Below are positions 6,976-15,736 of a stretch of 33,855 nucleotides of DNA, piece after piece (positions within the stretch are counted from its first letter, which is position 1; each line of letters opens with the position of its first letter). Position numbers and translations under genes: made by a program. The DNA lies in NCBI GenBank assembly GCA_003024175.1, contig MDYQ01000360.1, positions 1 through 33,855 on the forward strand, written 5' to 3'. The DNA comes from Planoprotostelium fungivorum. Its lineage: Eukaryota > Evosea > Variosea > Cavosteliida > Cavosteliaceae. The notes under the pieces are model-generated. The model did not search any database and was not told the origin of the DNA. It saw only the letters and a list, made by a program, of their open reading frames with translations.

Positions 6976-8832
6976 ATGAACATCCATCCCTTGTTTTTGC
7001 AGAAGAACAAACCACAAAAAGAATCTCAATCGAAAGGTGGAACGAAGAGAAAGACCCCTTCAAATGATGAGCCACAGCTCAAGCCCGCGGAGATGAAACG
7101 GCAGCACACCCCTCATCAAGATCAGCCACTGGCAGAACGCAATCGACCCACTGGTACGTGTTGTCATCGTATCCTCTGACCAAAGGTAGAATGGGAGGAC
7201 ATGATTGGTCAAGATGCCCTCGTAGGAGAAGAAGGGATATTGACAAAGATCGTCCGTCGGGCAGAGATGAACAGTGAAAATTCAAGACCCTTTCTACCTA
7301 GCATCATCTTGTGGGGTCCTCCTGGTTCAGGAAAGGTGAAGACCGAATTGAATCGACTCTGAAGAATTTACATCATCATCAGACGACTGTGGCCAGATTG
7401 TTGGGCCGAAAGATACCCAAATCAACGTTCGTACAATTGTCCGCTGTTGATTGTGGATTAGCCAAGGTACTCTCTATCATTCGATGTTCACTATCTCACA
7501 TCGATAGGTTCGCGAGGTCATGGAGAAGGCAGCGAATGAGAAGAGATTGAACACACAACGGATCACGATCTTGTTCGTAGATGAGATACACAGATTCAAC
7601 AAAGCACAACAGGATGCATTCCTCCCTTTCGTGGAGAATGGAACTGTTGTTCTGATCGGTGAGCATCTGCTCACACGATATCGATTTAGTGGATTGAAAT
7701 CAATCGAAGGGGCGACCACTGAGAATCCATCCTTTGAATGTAATTCTGCACTTTTGTCTCGGTGCAAAGTGTGTCAATGGTGATGAATTTTGTATGATTG
7801 AACGGACATCAGGTGTTAACGATGAAAAAGTTGGAGGATTCAGATGTCGAGAGGGTTCTACATCGATCAGTGGAGAAGATGAAAGATATCACAATCGATC
7901 CATCTGGTATCCATCTCCATTCACAACAATCCTGACAAGGTTACAGTCATCCAGCAGATCGCACAAATAGCTGATGGTGATGCACGGCACGCATTGAACA
8001 TGTTAGAAACTTGCATTCAATTGGGAGAAGATCAACCGGAGGGCAACAAGCTGGTCGGGATGTCTTCTCTGACGTCGACGCTTCAGAGGTGAACCGAATG
8101 GAGACAGGATATACACCAACACATACAGATCGCACGTCTTATATGATAAGAAGGGAGAGCAGCATTACAACATCATCTCTGCATTGCACAAATCGATGAG
8201 GGGTAATGGATACGTTTCTATCGACGATGAACAGAACAGGAGGCGATGTTGATGCGTCCTTATATTGGCTTGGGAGGATGCTCGTAGGAGGAGAAGATCC
8301 GTTATTCATAGCACGGCGTTTGGTCCGCTTTGCTTCCGAAGTGAGTTACCCATCACGATGAATTCCTGAATGCGATAGGACGTTGGTAAACACAGAGTGT
8401 AAACTTCATTCTCACCAAAAAGACAGGGTTAGCTGATCCACAGGCTCTCATCCTAGCTACCAGTGGCTTTCAGGCCACCCAATTGATTGGAATGCCCGAA
8501 TGCGACGTCATTCTGTCTCAAGTAGCGAGGTGATCGTAGTGAGGTGAAACGAATCGACTGATGTACGCAGCTATCTCGCTTTGGCTCCGAAGAGCACGGC
8601 GGTGTACAAAGCGTGTCTGGCTGTGAAAGAATGCGTTCGTTCACAACCAAACTTACCCGTGCCGTTGCACATCTGCAACGCACCGACAAAGATGATGAAA
8701 GACTTGGGGTATGCAAAGGGGTACATCTACAATCCAGACCATAAAGGCCCGGTGGATCAGAGTTACCTCCCTGATGCCATGATAGGACACAAGTTTTTCC
8801 ACGATGATTCAGCTGATGACACTCATAAATGA
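6976..8832 (+). CDS. WRNIP1: WRNIP1/Mgs1 AAA+ ATPase (RarA family)
   Basis: About a dozen exons run from ATG at 6976 to TGA at 8830-8832, for about 470 aa. In order they give PLAERNRPT; Walker [13 protein letters not shown] split by an intron at GK|T; Walker [21 protein letters not shown]; sensor 1 [12 protein letters not shown] with LLSRCKV; the [20 protein letters not shown] lid; [19 protein letters not shown]; and the C-terminal [20 protein letters not shown]. All are strong RarA/Mgs1/WRNIP1 signatures. The family forms oligomeric clamp-loader-like ATPases acting at stalled replication forks with PCNA and polymerase delta. The usual N-terminal UBZ zinc finger is absent. The protein begins [13 protein letters not shown], resembling a degenerate PCNA-interaction motif. 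One exon is only 7 nt (8379-8385). The upstream stretch 6700-6975 holds RPN6's 3' end and presumably this gene's promoter. Confidence 0.93.
8379..8385 (+). other. 7-nt microexon of WRNIP1
   Basis: Flanked by introns 8341-8378 (GTGAGT to GATAG) and 8386-8426 (GTAAAC to GACAG), the exon GACGTTG supplies Asp-Val-Gly between FASE and LADPQAL. This restores the invariant RFASED(I/V)GLADP motif in frame. No other reading of the region does so. Confidence 0.85.
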
Positions 8833-9001
8833 TCGCCAACGTTTCGTTTCGTTTCTATTTTGATGCGAACAGCGACATTGTCAAATGATGTCTGGCCCAG
8901 TGCACACACAGAGCAACAAACAATACACCATCAGAAGCGGGTGAAAAGGAACCCTTTTTTTTACCACGGGTAAAAAACAAAACACGCGCCATTTGTACTT
9001 C

Positions 9002-9037
9002 TTTATTGATCTACTGACTTTATTGATCTACTGATTA
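9002..9037. repeat. Short tandem duplication with two AATAAA on the minus strand
   Basis: A 17-bp unit (tttattgatctactgac) is repeated nearly perfectly, starting at 9002 and at 9019. On the minus strand each unit carries AATAAA. The downstream one contains the TAA stop of the adjacent minus gene, so the duplication doubled that gene's polyadenylation signal. Confidence 0.75.
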
Positions 9038-9160
9038 GTGTCACGTGATTGAACTCGAAGAGGCCGTTTTCAAGAAGACGATTAACGTGAGCGTCGGTCT
9101 GTCCAAGCATTTCCTCTGACGCCGCGGCACAACTGTTGAGATGCTGTCCTGCAGATACGA

Positions 9161-9170
9161 GACGAGCACC
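9161..9170. repeat. Target-site duplication, left copy (gacgagcacc)
   Basis: The 10-bp direct repeat immediately left of the MITE is identical to 9382-9391. Flanking duplication of 9-11 bp is typical of Mutator-like (MULE) transposition. Confidence 0.85.
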
Positions 9171-9381
9171 AGGAATGGGTATTTGAGTATCGCATTACAT
9201 CGAATACTCACTCATTTCGGATGATACTCACTCATCAATACTCGTTCTAGATATGATGCGGTACGTTCATTCATCACCTCATCGCACGTGCAACGACTAC
9301 TGTCGTGAGTATTTGAGTATCCTATCCTCGGGAGTATTCACTCAACAGGGGGGTCACTCACTCACTCAAATACCCATTCCT
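9171..9381. mobile_element. 211-bp MITE with 18-bp terminal inverted repeats (Mutator-like by duplication size)
   Basis: The left end aggaatgggtatttgagt is the exact reverse complement of the right end. It is flanked by perfect 10-bp direct repeats. The interior is non-coding and carries subterminal copies and inversions of the same words (gagtatttgagtat, atactcactcat), as in many non-autonomous DNA transposons. No transposase is present, so it would need one in trans. A duplication of 10 bp suggests the MULE superfamily; hAT (8 bp) and Tc1 (TA) do not fit. Confidence 0.85.
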
Positions 9382-9391
9382 GACGAGCACC
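9382..9391. repeat. Target-site duplication, right copy (gacgagcacc)
   Basis: Partner of 9161-9170, abutting the right terminal inverted repeat. Removing the element plus one copy restores an uninterrupted codon series in the minus-strand gene. Confidence 0.85.
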
Positions 9392-9739
9392 TCGTTTTGT
9401 GCTAGAGCCCAAAAGGTATCATTTCTTGCTTTATCGAGGTGACCAATGAAGGATTTGAACTCACTACGCAGCCATCGGGAGAAGCTGGCTGAGAATGGGT
9501 TGAATGGTAGGTGTCGTGTTGTCCATCGTGATGTGATTGTGTTCAATTTCGGTCTTGTTCAGATTCGCATTCGCATTCGCAGGCGATTTTTCTTCATGAA
9601 CGAAAGCTTCGAAGAACAGAAACGGATCACCAACATCAGACCCTTTAGATACTGATAAGTTCTACTCGTTTGGCATAATATATGCATGTATCGTTGATAT
9701 ATAAACGACGTGAAGCATGTCTAACTTTATGTAGTTCAT

Positions 9740-10624
9740 ATGACCACCCCCTCCCGCCCTCGAAACGACCTCTTTCTAAAAGGTCTCAAGACGACCAACA
9801 ACAAGAGGGATGTCCTCGCTGCCGACGTTACAAGACTCACCGATGAAGAGGCCGAGGGTTCGGCAAAGACGGCCACTTTCGCTTGGATAGAGACCGCTTC
9901 TGAGAGAGAATTGAATGGCTGGCTCACACTCTCTGACAGGGCATTCATCGACGCCGTAAAGGCGAAGGGACATGTACAACCTCCCAACCAAGGGGCCCAC
10001 CGGTGAGTCTCAACCCTTCTTTATTCTCTTTATATCCTCATTGTTTTGGCACAGGGAGACTATAACTTCTCCTTTGAGTTCCTATTAACAATCACAGTGC
10101 GGAATGTAGAGGATATCATTATGGAGAACAAGAGGAAGCACCCGTGGACGTACTTCGCATTTCTAGCCCGACACACAGTACTGGTGGAGCCTAATGCACA
10201 AGCTCCCTTTGTTTGGGCCACACTCTCTGCAGGTCTATTCTATGGAGGAAGAACTTTGCTACAGGTTTGGCGTCTGTACAGATTCAAGACGTACAATGGT
10301 AACAGAGTAATAATGGTATGTGAACATCTGAGTTTATTGAACAAGTGTCAAATATATGTGTAGGATCCTCTCTTTAATATACAAGTGGAAGATCCTTTGT
10401 ATGCGACACGCCGAGCAGCAGCTGGGCTCCAACCACCTATCACTCCTGAGAACTTGATTGTACATTATGTCCTTGGAGCGCCAGCATTCCTCTGGCGTTT
10501 TGCTATAGGATTCACGTATATCAAGACATCCATCTCGGCAAGGAGACAGGCAATGACACGCAAGACAACACCTGATACCACTCCTTCACCAAAGAATGGA
10601 CCTCAAGATAGCGTCCCACAATAA
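9740..10624 (+). CDS. Unknown membrane protein
   Basis: Exon 1 (9740-10002) starts MTTPSRPRNDLFLKGLKTTN and is hydrophilic. Exon 2 (10055-10315) reads DYNFSFEFLLTITVRNVEDI and contains a hydrophobic span APFVWATLSAGLFYGG. Exon 3 (10364-10624) has LIVHYVLGAPAFLWRFAIGF and a basic Pro/Thr-rich tail ending QDSVPQ-TAA. Two or three membrane segments give about 260 aa. I do not recognise the family. The second intron (10316-10363) is phase-consistent. At the first, the strong GTGAGT donor leaves two bases over while exon 2 is open in phase 0. Either one base is missing or extra, or the true splice is elsewhere. Confidence 0.6.
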
Positions 10625-10625
10625 A
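10620..10625 (+). terminator. AATAAA overlapping the stop codon of the membrane-protein gene
   Basis: The last codons read CCA CAA TAA ATA; the TAA stop at 10622-10624 lies inside AATAAA. Confidence 0.5.
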
Positions 10626-10639
10626 TATTCATCCACTAT

Positions 10640-11145
10640 ATCCTCTAAACCCTCAACAAAGAGTCGATCGAATACACCTAATAGATTGTCTGCACACAAT
10701 TCTAAAGGAGTGATTGATCACATGCCTCCCGGGCACACTGCGCTTCATTCCGCTCTCGTGAATGGTAGATTGAAGCCAGCCCCGATTGTGATTAAGTATT
10801 GCAAAAAAGAGTAGCTGTGTTTCACATGTTGTGGAGGTAGACTCCATTCAGCATTGGAGACTTGTTCTCACTACGCTCAACGTTGGTGAAGAAATTTGGA
10901 CTCAATGTCAGACCGGTTACTGGTCAGCGCGTGTTAGCTCTCATCACTGAGGAGGCTATTATAACGTTTGGTTCACAGGTAGAAACCTACCGACTGGTAT
11001 TATCCTGGGAATGAACTGGTTGAGATACCACAACCCAGATATTCGTCCTTCTAATTACGGTGCCCTAATAACTCCAACCTCAGTGTTGAAGTTGTTAACG
11101 CCCATTACCCTACAGATGTTGATACAACAGACAGCAGAAGCGTAG
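10640..11145 (+). mobile_element. Decayed Ty3/gypsy-type retrotransposon remnant (gag knuckle plus protease)
   Basis: Two pieces of LTR-retrotransposon polyprotein are recognisable in order. Around 10796-10868 a Cys/His cluster (LCFTCCGGRLHSALETC) looks like a damaged gag zinc knuckle, with an in-frame TAG just before it. Around 10885-10980 comes VKKFGLNVRP, the stretch after the active-site loop of a retropepsin. At 10997-11040 the hallmark protease C-terminus IILGMNWLRYHNP follows in another frame. The catalytic Asp segment, reverse transcriptase and integrase are absent and no LTRs are seen. It is a dead fossil fragment. Confidence 0.65.
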
Positions 11146-11325
11146 ATCCCCGTTAATTAGACGTCATCAAATTCTCATAAGCAGCCGTTATAAATAAACA
11201 GTCTTTATATCGTCGACGAATCATCAATTCGTGTCTTTCTTCGTTCCTCCTTTCATTTCGGGGGTCTTGGTCTCCATCAGCGTCCTTGCTGAGATATCAA
11301 TGTCTCCACTAATCTCTATCCTTGA

Positions 11326-11562
11326 TCATTCGATCCCATTCTCTGAGCAGACCAGGCTGTGAATGGATATCGTCTCCAAAGCCGATAGCTGAAGACCGAC
11401 ATCCGATATCGGTGTGGCGGGTATCATCATGTCTCTGATTCTGTTCGTGTGTCTCCTTAGTGCTTCGACGGCAATCTTCCTCTTTCCGTTGACGATGGCC
11501 CTCTTGGTGATGGTCTTCTGGTGAGACGCGATGCTGTACAAGTCGAAGCTGAGGAGAGGCAT
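11326..11562 (-). CDS. Hypothetical small protein (78 aa)
   Basis: The minus-strand ORF starts in a reasonable context (CACACCATGCC) and reads MPLLSFDLYSIASHQKTITK, a basic middle (NGKRKIAVEALRRHTNRI), then PISDVGLQLSALETISIHSL, ending ENGIE-TGA. It looks like a small helical protein; no family is recognised. The same frame stays open for a further 33 codons after the TGA, down to 11224. I found no intron that removes the stop and keeps frame. It may be a short gene with chance downstream openness or a longer gene with a sequence error. Confidence 0.4.
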   Translation of the reverse strand: MPLLSFDLYSIASHQKTITKRAIVNGKRKIAVEALRRHTNRIRDMMIPATPISDVGLQLSALETISIHSLVCSENGIE

Positions 11563-11693
11563 GGTGTGGGTGAGCTGACAATCTTAAAATGAGGGTTTGT
11601 CCCGAATTTGCGTCACATGAAGGGAATACGCAGAGATCTCGCAATCACCTCCCATCGTTGGAGGATTGAGGTGAAATCTCCGGAATCGTGTCG

Positions 11694-11848
11694 AAATGCG
11701 TCGAATAGTGGACGCCCAACGTATGGAGCTCACTGATCTTGACACATTCTCCGGTTGAAACACTTTGCAGGGGCTTAGCGGAGTTGGTATTGATCACACT
11801 GACTTTTCGAACTCCGTTAAGCAGCGTTGTACCCCGGTCGACGCATTT
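11694..11848. repeat. Nested inverted repeats in the COG1 upstream region
   Basis: Outer arms aaatgcgtcga (11694-11704) and tcgacgcattt (11838-11848) are perfect complements. Inner arms at 11773-11785 (gcttagcggagtt) and 11810-11822 (aactccgttaagc) pair at 12 of 13 positions around a 24-nt loop. This lies in the roughly 550-bp gap between the small minus ORF and COG1. No tRNA or coding potential is seen. It may be a structured RNA, a foldback element remnant or chance. Confidence 0.45.
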
Positions 11849-12116
11849 TGGTCACATCGACTGCCGTAAGGACAATGTTTCGTATACCCGTTGACTTTTA
11901 CAACTTCTCAAGCTGAGCCCATTTCGAGTGCACTGGTACCGAACACCACAATCCGGTGATATGAATGAGATATCTTATATGTTACCGGTGCTGTCTTGAT
12001 CTCTATTGTGTTATTGTTCAGCAGTGCTTTGATTAGGATAATGACATCGCCGTATAGTCCAAACGTTCTCATGGCATCCAGCAAGGCTGCGTGTAGTTCG
12101 CTGCATACGATGCATC

Positions 12117-15100
12117 ATGTTGTCCCGTCTCGAATTTGACTCGCCAACTACAACGGTGCATCGTGGGCACTTCACAATTATTGAAATGAGGAGCTCAGCA
12201 TCGGCGATACCTTCCCGCAATCTCTCCTTGTCAGGGAATGATGTTCGATTGCGATCGAGTCAGCTAGTAGGCTCACTTCGTGTGGGTGGAGTCAAACAGA
12301 ATGAACCACCGGTCAGGAGAAGGACAACTATCACCTCGAACGAGAACTTGGAGACAACGGTCAACAAACTGTTCAATACATTATCTGTGGAAGAGATTCG
12401 AAGCAAGGAAATGAACATGAGGAAAGAGACAGAAGAACGAAGACAGGAATTGAGAGTCCTCGTAGGGTGAAGAATAATCACCGTCTATCATCTGAATTGA
12501 CCAGAGCCCGATATCGAGATCTAATTGACTCTGCGGACACGATCGTAGAAATGAGAGAGTTATCAAAGGAGGCGTATCAGAAAATGAACCGTGTCGAGAC
12601 AGGTTGCAAGAAAGTGTTAGGCCTAAGAGAGGACAGTCTCTTAGCCTCCACAACGGGCAAGATGGAAGAGAAGAATCTTAGAAGGGGCAACACTTCGACG
12701 GCCAAGAAGATCAAGATCTTGGTGGATACACCGGAGCAGATATGGAGAGAGATCGAGAACAATCGATATTTGGAAGCGAGTCAGCTGTACCTGAGAGCAA
12801 AGGAGACGCATCAGAGCATGGAGGGCGCATCAGATGCCAAGACCATCGCATCCATTCACGGTTCTATCCCGCTGCTGCTGCATCAGTGGTCTACCATCTC
12901 ACAGTTTCCCCCGAAGATCTTGGAATCCGGCAGAGCTCACGAGAAGTCCGGCACCCTCCCCGTCGAGCAACACTCGGACACCCTTGCCTCCATCCTCCTC
13001 TTGTCCTCTTCAGATCTTCCCTCTCTCTGCAAAGAGTTCCTCCAATCTAGACTCTCTTGTGCGTTAGATTCTCTGAAGGTGAGCTCCTATCTTTACCTCC
13101 TCTCACCCTCACAGTCCGACTCCAAAGCATCCAATCAGAGCGGAATATTGCAACAGTTGAACAGTGTCGTGTACGTCCTACAGTCGTCCATCGAACACAC
13201 GGAGATCCTATTCACCAGGTGATTTCACGTCGGAAAAGAAACGACTCAAATCGAGAAGCGACGCGACGAACAAGAGGGGAGCGATGATCAATGAATCGCT
13301 GAGTAAGGTGGGACACAAGAAGGAGGACCTGCAATTGGACCGCACGACGTTGAATGAGCTGACGAAAGCTTTCATCGATCAGTCTTGCCAACAGGTGACT
13401 TAGATGTAGAGAGTGATGGTTGACGTGGAGGAGGTGAGAGTAGGGGGAGGGGAGCTGCTGAAGAAGATCGAATCGGCCAAAGTCCTGCGTGACATGGAGA
13501 TCTCGCTCAAGTCCAACATCAGTAAAGAAGCTGAGTTGAAGACGAAGACGAGAGGAAGTGTATCTCTCGATTCTGCTGCCATAGAGGATTCAGAATGGGA
13601 CAAGGTGACAGTGATGAGATGAAGTGGAAGATGACACGTTCAAGATGTGCACGCGAGTGTGTGGAACGAAAGTTGATCTATGGGAGGTTTATTTCAGACA
13701 ATTATTCGTCGACCGATTCAAGGCCATCATAAGAGAGAAATTCCACAGTATCGGCATCCAATCGAAATTGAAGAGTGTTTTATCTCATGTGAGTGAAGAC
13801 AAGGGTTCATCAGAGCAAGGTATGATCATTCATCCATTTATCGTATCAATGCACTCGTTTGAACCCAATAATATAAAAATCCATGTCTATTCCATCGTGC
13901 TCACATGTTAATATAACGATGACTGGATGTAGATCGACACATGGCTCACTTTATCTGGGGGACGTATCACGGAGCGGCAGAAGAAGAGAAGAATGACAAT
14001 GTGAGATCCAGAGCCTTAGGTATCACCAAAAATCTGGAGGAGGTCTCGCAGCACATCTCGAAACAATTGACGTCCATCTTGCACGACATCACATCGTCTT
14101 TCGAATGGCAATCGGGCAGGCAGGACACTCAGATGATCAAGAGCTATGCACAAGAGACGTGTTACGAGGCTATGTACAGAATGAGTCGGGAGATCCAAGA
14201 GTGTCTGGGTGAGAGAGAAAGGAAGACACAATCACTGAAGAGAAGAAGGAAAGGACATGCAAGAGGAATTGTTCGTCGGAAGGATATGCAGATCCATCTA
14301 TCATCACTCTTATTCGATCGAACCGCTGCTGCGAGGGTCTATCTACAACACGATGACCTCGCAGAACAGCAACCCAGTTCGAAAATCGATGCGTAATTCG
14401 AAGGTCAACGTGTCCGGACCACCCCAACAGACGAGTGAGATCGGCAGATCCATTTGTAAATCCCGCTGACGAGATCAGAGGAGATGCAGAAGATGTTGGA
14501 CGTCTACAAATCACTCGAGTACCGATCGTACATGACGTGGGTGAAGAGGATCGCAGAGAAGATGGAGAGTGGATTGAGGAAATCGATAGAAGAGGACCAC
14601 TGGGGGGACTCTACGAGGAAGAGATTGTGGGAAGGTGAGTTCAAATTCGTTTGATGAGATGCTCAAACTCCACAGAGACCAAAGTGTCCGTGGAGAACGA
14701 TGGAGTCAAGACAGAAGAGACGGTGTTGTTACCATTCCAATGCTCGCAATACGTGTTGAATCACGTCTTCGATGTGTGCCAGGAGATCGATAAGAAGGGA
14801 GGTAATTTCAACATCGAGAAGGTGAGAAGGTCTTCGTCTCGTGAGATCTGACGATTTGCAGTCTGTGATACAGGTGAATGGGAGGGATCATGGTTAGGAT
14901 TGACGAGATGAGTACAGTATCTAGTTTATGAGTTATCAGAGAGAGTGGTGCGAGTGTACCACGAGTTCCTTTTGTCCGATCAGGGCAGTGTCATTTCGAA
15001 GGAAGGTGTCATCCAATTGTTCTACGATGTTTTCTTCTTATCCTCGGTCTTCTCCTGTAGAAAGGACATCCACTACGTACAAGAACAGAATCACACACGA

Positions 15101-15616
15101 TCTCAATTGGTGAGAAGAATTCTGAGTGTGGAAATGAACTGAGAGGATTCAGGGAGTGGAGGCTCTCGGTGTGGAAGAAGGAAAGAGTAAGAAGATGGAT
15201 GAGTACGATCAAGTCATCCAGTGGACGAATCGAATCAATTCGCTGATCAGCAAGATCAAATCGCATTTAGATCCCATCGAGGTGAGAGAAAAGGAAGAGA
15301 TGAAACTGAAGCCATCAGGTGGTGTTCTACGAGCCTCACGTGACGCAATCGTCACAAAAATTCTTCAGAAGGTCGATCGTTCTTCTCGGATCCATCATTC
15401 AAAGTAGTAAATTGCCACCGCAGCAACCACTGTGAGTCAAGTCATCGAGAGACGACACTCAAACCGAACAGAAAGGGGAAGGTTGGACCAGAGCAGCACA
15501 ACTTGTTGATATTAGCCCCTCTGCCGTCTCGGTTTGCTCTTTTACCAATTGGAAACCCAGAGACGGAATCAAGGAAAGATGTGAGGCGAAAATCATGTAA
15601 ATTTACACGAGGCTGA
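12117..15616 (+). CDS. COG1: Conserved oligomeric Golgi complex subunit 1 (COG1)
   Basis: A multi-exon gene of about 900 aa (human COG1 is 980). The N-terminal Vps51-type core is clear: NKLFNTLSVEEIRSKE, ELRVLVG, then after a 38-nt intron (12467-12504) ARYRDLIDSADTIVEMREL, and ILVDTPEQIWREIENNRYLE with ASQLYLRAKET. Mid-protein matches include WEVYFRQLFVDRFKAI and HMAHFIWGTYHG. The C-terminal part carries LPFQCSQYVLNHVFDVCQEI, then QYLVYELSERVVRVYHEF, EPHVTQSSQKFFRRSIVLLG and LLILAPLPSRFALLPIG, ending in TGA at 15614-15616. Introns are mostly 36-45 nt, one is 113 nt (13820-13932), and a 12-nt microexon lies at 14862-14873. COG1 belongs to lobe A of the COG tether for retrograde vesicles within the Golgi. 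The start could also be the ATG at 12186. Confidence 0.9.
14862..14873 (+). other. 12-nt microexon of COG1
   Basis: TCTGTGATACAG (Ser-Val-Ile-Gln) sits between introns 14822-14861 and 14874-14917, both with GTGA donors and CAG acceptors. It joins NFNIEK to YLVYELSERVV in frame, matching the spacing of the COG1 family there. Confidence 0.75.
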
Positions 15617-15736
15617 CGAGAGCAGGTGACTCCTAAGAGGGCAAATCTCACACAGAACATTCAAAGTCCAACGCTATCATCAAAAACAGCAAGCGAGAAG
15701 CAGAAGGGTTGGTCTCTCTTTTGATGTTTATATAAA

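Larger units (their letters stand above)
9003..9526 (-). pseudogene. Small unknown helical protein gene, coding exon split by a MITE
   Basis: From ATG at 9526 the minus strand reads MDNTTPTIQPILSQLLPMAA. A GTGAGT intron of 63 nt ends at gggctctag|C, and the frame resumes with YTKRGAR. There the 211-bp element plus one target-duplicate copy interrupts it; read through, translation stops within the element (RQEWVFE, then TGA). Beyond the insertion the same frame, with one copy of the 10-bp duplication, continues LVSAGQHLNSCAAASEEMLG, then QTDAHVNRLLENGLFEF, to TAA at 9003-9005. Without the element it would be about 80 aa of helices; no family is recognised. The upstream frame is open and protein-like to about 9655 (SDVGDPFLFFEAFVHEEK), so the gene may start earlier. 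Confidence 0.6.

Noticed and set aside
9171-9381. The short repeat cluster as a CRISPR-like array or simple satellite
   Set aside because: Exact terminal inversion plus a flanking 10-bp duplication identifies a transposed element; there are no regular spacers.
11773-11822. tRNA gene or tRNA-derived SINE
   Set aside because: A TTCGAACTCC-like word hints at a B box, but no A box at proper spacing or cloverleaf can be drawn.
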